Shown: one piece after another, positions 56,170 through 64,000 of the stretch
Layout: each line of letters opens with the position of its first letter
Position numbering within the stretch: position 1 is the first letter of the stretch
NCBI GenBank assembly: GCA_014529385.2
Contig: CM043953.1
Coordinates: forward strand, 115,168,049-115,232,048
Length of the DNA stretch: 64,000 bases
Direction of reading: 5' to 3'
Source: Adiantum capillus-veneris
Lineage: Eukaryota > Streptophyta > Polypodiopsida > Polypodiales > Pteridaceae
Position numbers and translations under genes: made by a program
The notes under the pieces: model-generated
What the model was told of the DNA's origin: nothing
The model's input: only the letters and a program-made list of their open reading frames with translations
Databases searched by the model: none

Positions 56170-57101
56170 TCATGTCATTTGAATCAAGATTATGTCATAA
56201 CCATCCTCATTGAAAAATTTGGTTGGCATCGAAGCATTGATGCATACATCCATGGTTGCCAACATTTGAGTCCATTCAAATGGATCAAAGAGATTCTCTG
56301 AAAAGGATTCAGATGTATAGGCATTTTTTGTACAGTCCCTTTCTAAGATGCATTCATCTCGTCTTAAACTTCCATTTTTTGATGCCCCATACATCCATAC
56401 AGGAATGTCCTTGTTTAGCCATGATGAAAGCTTATGTTCACTGGAAGAAACCAAATCAAACTCCTGGATAGGTGTTTTCAATACATCTCGATAAGTGTGA
56501 TCTTTTAGGTTGACCCTTGTGATGGATCCCACTTGCTTTAAGTACAGATAATTGTTCCCCCAATCTTGGATAAGATGTACTTGATGTATAAAAGGTCTTC
56601 CTAAGGTTATCTCATAGTTCAACTTTTTTCCAAAGTCTACAATTGCAAAAGTATGTTGATAATTAATTCCACAAGAACTCACTATCACTTTCTCAAGCAG
56701 TCCTAGGGGTCTCTCTATGTGTCCGTCTGCCAATTTCATTCTAGTTTGTCTTATGGTTGGTTTTCCCCATGATACCATACTGCTTTGGTGGCAATCGCGA
56801 TGCCTACCCCATTGTCTAGTATTCCTATGGTTTTTATGTCAGTATATTTCACTGGCAGAGTAGTATTTGCTTCTTCACCCTTGTAGTATTCTCCTACTTT
56901 GTTCACAGGGATGGATCTAATATCTCGGTTATTTTGTTTGAATTTAAATTTTTTCAAGTCCTTTGAGATTAATCCCGTTATCCCTTCTTTTTCTAGGGTG
57001 TTTTTCAAATCATTCCGTGGATGTGGTCTAATTTTCAGCAATTCTCCCAAGGTAAGAGTACATGGTATTGGAGTTGACATAATAGAATGCATGTTTTCCA
57101 C
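56170..57101 (-). pseudogene. gypsy aspartic protease region
   Basis: DIKTIGILDNGVGIAIATKA carries DNG where retropepsins have DT/SG. After a frame change at about 56765, LADGHIERPLGLLEKVIVSS and YEITLGRPFIHQ complete the fold (the second conserved ILGRPF element). The downstream part (56170-56450, EFDLVSSSEHKLSSWLNKDI) is linker. The altered catalytic triplet and the frameshift suggest an inactive enzyme. Confidence 0.7.
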
Positions 57102-57140
57102 TTCTAATTTTTGTTTTGCTCTCTTAACCTTGGTGGTCTT

Positions 57141-57608
57141 TCATACTATGGATTCTTCTTCATTATCTCCCAAGTAAGAGGGTAATGTTCTTAGAGACAG
57201 TGGTTTTGACATTCTTGATGCTTCAGATCCGCAATCCCCATACAAGGATTGTATCTTTATGTCCATATCAGGAGGAGAATGGTCTAACCATACTTCCTCT
57301 ATAGGAGTTGAATTTAAAGTTATGCTCCCATCATTAATTTCTCTTACTTTTTCCCATAAGAGTCCTGGCCAGTCTTCTTCCACAAATGGAATTCCATCTA
57401 GTGCATCTTCACAGTCAGGCACTATGATGAGCTCTGGCTCCTGAGCTTCAAGGTGGGGATCTTCCACTATTTCTATTTTCTCTTTTCTTTTTTCTACATC
57501 AAGATCTTCTGGTTTTGGCATTGCTTCCGGCTTGAGATTTTGTTTGTCTAGCAAATCTTGAGTGATTTTTACCAAATTTTGGTAAGCTTCAAGCTTAGCT
57601 GCTTCCAT
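57141..57608 (-). pseudogene. gypsy gag-protease linker, acidic
   Basis: 155 codons, Glu/Asp-rich (DALDGIPFVEEDWPGLLWEK, LDHSPPDMDIKIQSLYGDCG). Found between the zinc knuckles and the protease in the same element; no domain of its own recognised. Confidence 0.5.
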
Positions 57609-57739
57609 ATCTAAATATGGGTAGTTTTTTCAATTATTTTCCTTGTTTTGGTCTGCTTTAAGCCTTGCTTGGAAAGCTTCTAAGGATGCATTAATAGGCT
57701 CAAAAATTTTATCTACCAAAATGGATCCTCCAGATTTTG

Positions 57740-58279
57740 TCAAGGTCTCTTTGATGTCACCCTCGAGTTCTTTGATTTTTCCTGGAATAATTTTTGGGCT
57801 TTTTCCTCTATCATTTCCCATTGTTTTGGTTTCCTCTGTTCATATCTTTGGCTTCTTCTTTTCATGGCTCTCTGAGAGGAATTTTTTGTACCCTCAGACT
57901 CGTCAGAAGAGTTATATTTCTTCTTTTTTGCTTGGGCTTTAGTGATTACCTTGACTGGAACTATGGGTTCACTCTTCGAAGAGCTGCTAGGTATCACTTC
58001 TACTACATTCACAACTGCTTTTCCTTTGTTGGCAGGGTTCTTTGCACAATCTTCAAGGAAATGTCCTCTCTTTTTGCCACATTCAGTGCAAAAATATTCC
58101 ACTGGCTTAAGGTTTTTATTGGGCATTGGGCACTCATTTTTCCAATGATCATCTGCACCACAATTATGGCAGTTTTTTGGCTTAATAAGGGGTCTTCCCA
58201 TTGGAGGTCTAACACCTTGATTAGCTACAAAGCACATCAGTGTTGGTTTTGGATGCGCATAATACATTGGTTCTTCCAT
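57740..58279 (-). pseudogene. gypsy gag C-terminal region with two zinc motifs
   Basis: CHNCGADDHWKNEC (C-x2-C-x4-H-x4-C) followed by CTECGKKRGHFLEDC (C-x2-C-x5-H-x4-C), then a basic, Ser-rich tail (ITKAQAKKKKYNSSDESEGT). The capsid part of gag expected before it is absent; similarity ends near 58290. A short helical frame (57630-57821) follows on the same strand. Confidence 0.75.
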
Positions 58280-58562
58280 AGGTGGAGGATATAGGAGTGA
58301 AATTGCATAGTGATAATATCAATGCGTAAGCTACGGTGAGAGCTACGCATCGATGCCAAGCATGCCCAGATCTGGGTTCCTTGCAAAGAGCTCTCCCTCG
58401 AGCTTCCAGGTGAGATTTCTCTCTAACCATGTGTCTATTTGTTTATTGCTATATATCCACGCGTTCACGATGAGAAGAGCTACACCTTAGGCACATTAAT
58501 TGTCAAAATTGGTGACCTATAAAATACTGTTAAACATTATACGCAATTGCAACTGTGAGTGT

Positions 58563-58740
58563 CTATAGGTAGGATATAGGTCTTGAGTCCATAGGACAGT
58601 GATTTCTAGGTGAGTAGAGGCTATAGGTAGGATATAGGTCTTGAGTCCATAGGGCAGTGACTTCTAGGTGAGTAGAGGCTATCTATAGGTAGGATATAGG
58701 TCTTGAGTCCATAGGGCAGTGACTTCTAGGTGAGTAGAGG
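58563..58740. repeat. Three tandem copies of a 58-bp unit
   Basis: Units at 58563-58620, 58621-58678 and 58683-58740, each starting CTATAGGTAGGATATAGG; units 2 and 3 are separated by CTAT. Copies 2 and 3 are identical by eye; copy 1 differs at two positions. Confidence 0.95.
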
Positions 58741-60022
58741 CTATCCCATGCATTTTGTAGCGATTTGATATCATACGGATGTGTTTTGAGAGGTAGATGC
58801 ATCTTATATATGGTAGTTGTCACGTACATAGTGGGTTAGGATAGATCTCTTGGTAGTGATTGTGTCAAAGGAGTGATTGAAAAACACTTGTTTGTTTCCA
58901 TGCGCTTGTGGGTCATTACTTCATCCTTGGCTGACATTATGTTGTTGGTTTAATTCTCGCTGTGCTAGCATCTGAGATGGTGGATAGCGTCCCAACAAAC
59001 ATCAACTTACCTTGTGTAGATTAAATCTTTAAAGCTGCTTGGGGATGATAATGGTGGTGAACTAAGGTGAATTCTTTGTATCCTCTTCCCTTCTCCTTGT
59101 CGTTTCAAGTCAATTTCTTCTTGAGTGCTCATTTCTATGTTGAAACCTCAAGCGGAGGACGAGCTCATAGTCGTCACACAATATTGAAGGCTTGGTCACA
59201 CAAGAAACTTAATAAAGTGATAGACGATGACCTCTAGGGCAAGCGGCATACATATCCACACTATCCAAGGCCAATACTCCACAGTTCGTCACTTATCCTT
59301 CAAAGCACAACCCAATGTCTCGTAAAGCTCTACCACTATGACAATGGTCCACATATATTACTGTAGGCTATGCAACTGGGGCTCACTACTCCTTTACATG
59401 CCAAAATTCAAAACACTTTTCAAACTCATGTGAGATAGAAGACTAGCAACCCTAAGCTAGCTCTATAAAGTTTTTCCATATACATGAGAGAGGATGTTAG
59501 AGAATTTAATCCTTCAAGCAAACACAACGGAATTAATTGGTGAATTAAAGAGTGTTTTCTTCAAGAGAATTCATTAGAGAAGATCTGTAGGTTGTGCATG
59601 GTTGAATTCATAGCATCATTGACACATTTCAACTTTAAAACATGCAACATAACACAAAGGAAATTAGAAATTAAAACTGACAACTTATAGAAGATCAGAT
59701 TTTCTTGGAGCCGGTCCCCCTTCCAAAAGGAGCTTTGTATTATAATTCTCGCGCGAGGAGAGATTCAGTCACAATACAAGGTTGTGCTCTTGTGGAGCTT
59801 CATTAAATGCATGGAGATGATAAGACTCCATGAATTCAATGCATTGATTAACCACAAATTGTCATACCCTCCTTCCCAATCCCTAAACACCCTAGCGGGG
59901 AGAAAGAAATTTGGGGAAAGAGAGATATGAGGATGATGAGAAATATTTCTTAGGAAAAGAAGGATTAATTCTAGTACACTTGCTTTATAAGGAAGCTTTA
60001 AGCATAGCTAGAATCATAAAGA

Positions 60023-60023
<1 letters not shown>

Positions 60024-60099
<76 letters not shown>
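60024..60099. repeat. (GA)38 microsatellite
   Basis: About 76 bp of GA repeats. The open frames across it on both strands are artefacts. Confidence 0.95.
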
Positions 60100-60101
<2 letters not shown>

Positions 60102-60176
60102 CATCCATAAGCTTGCTTGGATTTTCATACATAGCCAAGATTCTTGAGCAAGGGGATCACCTTTAGAGCTTCTACA

Positions 60177-60261
60177 CATGTGTGTGTGTGTGCGTGTGTG
60201 TGTGTGGGTGTGCGTGTGCATGTGTGTGTGTGTGTGTGTGTGTGTGCTGTGTGTGTGAGAG
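60177..60261. repeat. (GT)n microsatellite next to the LINE-B 3' end
   Basis: About 80 bp of GT with interruptions (GGGTGTGC, GTGCTGTG), passing into GAGAGA and then GATA repeats. Confidence 0.9.
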
Positions 60262-60613
60262 AGATAGATAGATAGATTTTATTATCATCCTCGGAGGTCA
60301 AATATGACCTATGGGATCAAGTTACATGTGATGTAGTATGTGTATGGCTGATGAGTGATTCTTGATGCTCCAAAATTGTGGTGAGATGAGAGTCGCAATG
60401 GAGAGCCCACACTGTGGCTGGGAAAGGAAAGTGTGTAGGTCAAGTTGCTGAAAATGTGAGAGAAGCAAGTTCGGATGTGACCAAAAGTTGAGCACTCTAG
60501 TAGTGTGTGGTACTCAGACTCTTGAACTTGCAGTGAGCATAATGTACACAGTTGATTTGACTCTTCTCCATTGCCCCAACGCCCTATCTCGCATCAAAGG
60601 AATTGGGAGCTAA

Positions 60614-61648
60614 TTAGCCGAATGGCTGCGATAGTGCGTATTGTCGACAAGGGGATAGGCTCAAGCATGTAAGTGTGAGTACAGTTTCCTCTTTCAACGA
60701 AGAACACAGTTTTATAGTTGGGGGCAATATGGGTGGTGTAATGTATGAAGCATGACCCACCGGATTTCTCCCAAGCCGTAATACATTGGTGTTGTAGAAA
60801 AGCTTCATACACTTGGGAGTGAATTGAAGCATCATGTAGCAAGTGTAATGCATCCCATCTCGCAACCACTTCTTTTGAACTTTTTTGCTTGCTTCCCATG
60901 CAATTGTAGGAAGTCTATGTGAGGGGTTTTGACGCATCTTTATCATGTACTCCACAACCCTTTTTATGGCCATAACCTCAAGTGGAAGAGATCCCGACTC
61001 AAGAAGTAGAAGCATATATGGTGTTTGTGTCTTAACTTGGAGAAAGTTTGTAAGAAAACTGTTTTGGACATTCTCAAACTCTTTCCAAGTAGATTTTGAG
61101 AGGCTCCCACCCCACACTTCAATTCCATAAAGAAGAACCGGTGTCACCAATGCATCAAAAAGATACTTCTTGAGGATCCAACACTTGATGTTTCCTGCAT
61201 TACACATGTTCTCAAATGCATAATATGCTCTCTTTCCCGCTTCAAAACGATGCATAGCACATTCATGCCACTTGTGATTGGATGGAATCTCAAGGCCAAG
61301 GTACTTAAAGCTCTCAAAAACTACAAGTGTCTCATTGTTGTACACAATGCATGGCTTCTGCTTATGGTTGGTTTTCACAAGCATAACCTTTGTTTTGGAT
61401 TCATTCACAATCAGCTCACTATGCAAGCAATAGTTCTCAAGGGCAACCATAAGCTTCTGTGCATATTCTAAAGTGTGTGCTAGAAGCACTAAATCATCCG
61501 CATACAACAAAAGCATGCTTACCGCATTGCAAATAGTGACCTCTTCAATGCCTTCTTCTTGCATAAAGTCAAAGTACCATTTGTTCCAATTGATCGATGC
61601 ATAGACCAAAGAGAGCTGGTGACAACGGAAATCTTTGTTTAACCCCAA
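60614..61648 (-). pseudogene. LINE-B RT catalytic core and C-terminal region
   Basis: MLLLYADDLVLLAHTLEYAQ contains the catalytic YADD. Then CLHSELIVNESKTKVMLV, YLGLEIPSNHKW, VLLYGIEVWGG (a standard post-RT landmark), LESGSLPLEVMAIKRVVEYM, SHRLPTIAWEASKKVQKKWL and CFIHYTTHIAPN. A 1-nt insertion near 61575 puts this in a different frame from the upstream half. The same stretch in LINE-A is interrupted by the copia element. Confidence 0.88.
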
Positions 61649-62354
61649 TAGTGCTTATAATTTTTTTTGAAATTTCTCTTCCCATGCGCAATTGACAAAT
61701 CATCTTCTCATAGATTCGAGAAACCGCAAGCATAAACTCACTTGGCACTTGGAGTTTTTCCATCCTTCTCCACAAATCGTTACGTGGAATCATATCAAAG
61801 GTTTTCTTAAAGTCCACAAAACAACAATACAATCGCTTGCCTTTCAACCGACTTTCCTCCATGAGAACACGAAGAGTGACAAGATGATCAATGGTGCTAT
61901 GGAATCGTCAAAAAGCCGCTTGTCCCTTTGCTCGCTTGTCATTCTCTTCAGCCCAATCACTCAATTTCATCTCCATTATGCACCCAAACAACTTTGCCAT
62001 AAGAGACCCAATCATTATAGTCCGGTAGTTGTTTACATTTTTTACATCCCCTCCTTTATGCAATGGCTTAACCCAATTAGTACTCCAATCGTAAGGCATA
62101 CCATGTTGAAGTGTAAGGTTGAACATATCACACATCCACTCATGGGTAAAATCTCCCGTCCATTTGATCATCTCCGGCTTGATACCTTGGAGATCTCCCG
62201 CTTTGTGAGTGGCCAACTTTTCAAGCCCACCGCATACATCCTCAATAGTAAAAAAAGAGGGCATACATGGGAGTGAACCATAAAATGACATTTTTTCAGC
62301 ATTTGCTTGCTCATATAATTGCCGACAATGTGTGTAAATTTCCACAAGACTCAA
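61569..62354 (-). pseudogene. LINE-B RT N-terminal half
   Basis: LVEIYTHCRQLYEQANAEKM, HEWMCDMFNLTLQHGMPYDW, NNYRTIMIGSLMAKLFGCIM and KRAKGQAAF, then TGA at 61908-61910 where Arg (CGA) is expected. It continues with KRLYCCFVDFKKTFDMIPRN (palm motif A with Asp) and GVKQRFPLSPALFGL (motif B region). Confidence 0.88.
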
Positions 62355-62591
62355 GTTGACAAAATTCTCAACCCGTTTGCCCCCTCAAGTTTCTCCAAAA
62401 TCTTCCACATGCATGTGCCTTTTCTTGTACTTGAAACATTGTTGCTTTACTTCCCATCTTCTTCTCTTCTTTTGAATCAATGCCTTGTATGTATGCAAAT
62501 GACTTTGATAGTTGTCTTTGTCCATAGTTGCATCAAGATTTATCAAGGACTTTCGCGCATCTTGACATTCTTTATCAAACCACCTTTTGCG

Positions 62592-63473
62592 TTATCTTTC
62601 TTTGTTGACACCATGGAGATGCTTTATGGCAAAGCATTCTTCGGCACAAGAACAAATAACTTTCTTGAAAGCTTCCCATTTAGTTTCCAATGGTGCATCA
62701 TATTGAAGCTTTGTCATCCATAATACTTGATCAAGCATTTCAATGTATATTGGTGCCCATTTGAAATCCATACATAGTGATAATTTCTCTTTCCTTTGGT
62801 TGAGATTATCATGCTTAGTTGCTTCTCCACATGAAAGGTCAATACATAAGGTGCGATGGTCAGATTCCGTGGTCCATTGGCCAAACATAAAACTCTTTAT
62901 GCGATACATGATGGCTTCAAAGAGTAGTATATAGTCAATCACACTGTCCCCATTATGTCTCCTACATGTAAATCCATTGGTTCCACTCCACAAAGATACA
63001 CCATTGGCAATGAGCATACCCGTGCTATTACACATGTGTAAAAGTAACTTTCCATAGTGATCCAGCTCTTTCTCATCCATTGAAGTACGATTATATAAGT
63101 GAACTTCCTCCAACTCCCTTGAAATGTATGGCATATCAAATTGTTGAGTATCATGTTGCAATGTTCTTGTGCGAGCATTCATATCCCCATATATGATAAC
63201 ATCACCTTCACCTTTGAAATAAGCAATGTTCTCTTCTTAATCAAAAAATGGACGATCTCTATCCATGCAATATAAAAGGGGGAATCATGATGAGGAATGT
63301 AGCAACCGGCTACAAAAATGGGTGCTCTTTTTGGTGTCATAGTTTTCAACCATACATAACGTTTGTCATTGTCATCTTTCACAATTGATACAAAACCTTC
63401 CAATCCTTTCTTAACCATACATGTTCCCCCTCCTTGCCTTCTTTGTTACTTGAGATTCTTTGACCACATCATG

Positions 63474-63476
<3 letters not shown>
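62592..63476 (-). pseudogene. LINE-B endonuclease
   Basis: Apurinic-type endonuclease. Landmarks: GGTCMVKKGLEGFVSIV, VFVAGCYIPH, IIYGDMNART (the conserved GDxN motif, reached after a frameshift at about 63200), RRHNGDSVIDYILL and TESDHRTLCI (the SDH motif). After it comes a linker with LDQVLWMTKLQYDAPLETKW. The N-terminal catalytic Glu region is missing or lost in the GA tract upstream. Confidence 0.82.

Positions 63477-63538
<62 letters not shown>
63477..63538. repeat. (GA)31 microsatellite at the LINE-B 5' end
   Basis: 62 bp of GA repeats at the point where LINE-B similarity ends. Confidence 0.95.
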
Positions 63539-63540
<2 letters not shown>

Positions 63541-64000
63541 AAAAATCCCATGAGCCCCCTCTTTTGAGAGCTTCCCTACTTGACTTGGAGTCCTAAGCTG
63601 GGTGTGGAGTGCATGGACCAATCAAATTGAAACGGAAAAGGGCAACTTATTGATTCTTGGCCTTCATTCCCTTTTGAATAACTTGTCCCCCCCTATTTTA
63701 GATTTGTGAGAGACTTGGTCACACACACACTTGTCCTAGTAACAATTAAGGACATGTGAGCTAATTAAGACATGTATCCTAGCCAACTTGGTCAGGATGA
63801 CTAGAGTTAACTTACTAATTGGGGGGGGTAAATTAATTGTAGTCTTTGGAATTTCCCCTTCATTAGTTAATGACCATAGTCCTACATTAAATTAACTAGC
63901 TCATGTGCAAGACCTTTGCACTAGCCTTTGGAGGCTTATGAAGCTGACCTAGACTAGAGTAAACCTGCTAATTTAGGACCTACCAAATTAAGATAGAGGC
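63539..64000. other. Window edge, nothing recognised
   Basis: AT-rich, with a GGGGGGGG run near 63821. No coding similarity. Confidence 0.4.

Larger units (their letters stand above)
51500..58290 (-). mobile_element. Decayed Ty3/gypsy element on the - strand
   Basis: Pieces in order on the - strand: gag tail with two zinc knuckles (57740-58279), linker/protease (55535-57608), RT (54574-55440), RNase H (54094-54570) and integrase (51.6-53.28 kb). An 800-bp solo LTR interrupts it between RNase H and integrase. Many frameshifts and stops. No LTR pair was identified and the N-terminal gag is missing at the right end, so the outer limits are approximate. Confidence 0.8.
58291..60261. other. Intergenic with tandem repeats, no genes recognised
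   Basis: Contains the 58-bp repeat trio and the GA and GT microsatellites. No protein family recognised. Confidence 0.45.
60262..63476 (-). mobile_element. LINE-B, non-LTR retrotransposon (endonuclease + RT)
   Basis: On the - strand the order is endonuclease, linker, RT with YADD, post-RT region, and a short 3' end reading GATAATAAAA followed by (TCTA/ATCT)n at 60262-60278, a typical simple-repeat LINE tail. No first ORF (gag-like) is seen and the 5' end abuts a GA microsatellite, so it is 5'-truncated. Frameshifts at about 63200, 62390 and 61575 and a TGA at 61908 inactivate it. Same family as LINE-A. Confidence 0.88.

Noticed and set aside
58563-58740. CRISPR-like array
   Set aside because: Three abutting copies without unique spacers, in a plant genome; simple tandem repeat.
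59911-60221. Arg-Glu repeat and Ser-Leu repeat frames
   Set aside because: Artefacts of the GA microsatellite read on each strand.
1-64000. tRNA, rRNA or ordinary host protein-coding genes
   Set aside because: None seen by eye; the only tRNA-like signals are the retroelement primer binding sites.

Overview
The window is nuclear DNA of a land plant with a large, repeat-rich genome. The evidence is plant-type Ty1/copia and Ty3/gypsy retrotransposons, a CACTA (En/Spm) DNA transposon with spliced GT-AG exons, LINEs carrying an endonuclease and reverse transcriptase, MITE-like foldback elements, and long GA, CA, GT and CT microsatellites. No ordinary single-copy host gene, rRNA, tRNA or CRISPR array was recognised. 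The lineage cannot be fixed by eye; a fern or gymnosperm is a guess.

Layout. 1-11458: a dead LINE (LINE-A, + strand) split by two MITE-like foldbacks (333-662, 907-1146), a 3.2 kb non-coding TG...CA insertion (1936-5101) and a structurally complete copia element (6075-11291). 12200-12730: a copia gag fragment (- strand). 13881-16060: a decayed gypsy remnant. 16303-24016: diverged LTR-like direct repeats around unrecognised, head-to-head coding remnants (18935-21935). 24017-27957: no recognisable genes.

27958-48144: an unrecognised protein-like sequence on the - strand, cut into three pieces by two younger insertions. The first is a near-intact Ty3/gypsy element with a second RNase H domain (Tat-like, 28638-37382). 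The second is a CACTA transposon (39762-47509) with 3-bp target duplications, a six-exon TNP2-type transposase gene and a second gene with a Ptta/En-Spm-like region. 48145-50128: a non-coding tract with a 22-bp palindrome repeated three times. 50129-58290: a decayed gypsy element (- strand), with an extra aspartic-protease-like domain downstream of its integrase and an 800-bp solo LTR inside. 58563-60258: tandem repeats and microsatellites. 60262-63476: a second LINE (LINE-B, - strand) close enough to LINE-A to define what was inserted into LINE-A.

The genes here act for the mobile elements, not the host: retroelement polyproteins (gag, protease, integrase, reverse transcriptase, RNase H), LINE endonuclease/RT, and CACTA transposases that would act on the terminal inverted repeats and subterminal motifs. 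Nearly all carry stops or frameshifts. The Tat-like gypsy element is the best preserved, with one frameshift seen and LTRs about 0.8% diverged; the copia LTRs are about 1.9% diverged. The best candidates for something undescribed are the split protein-like unit, the head-to-head remnants at 19-22 kb, and the protease-like module after the second gypsy integrase.
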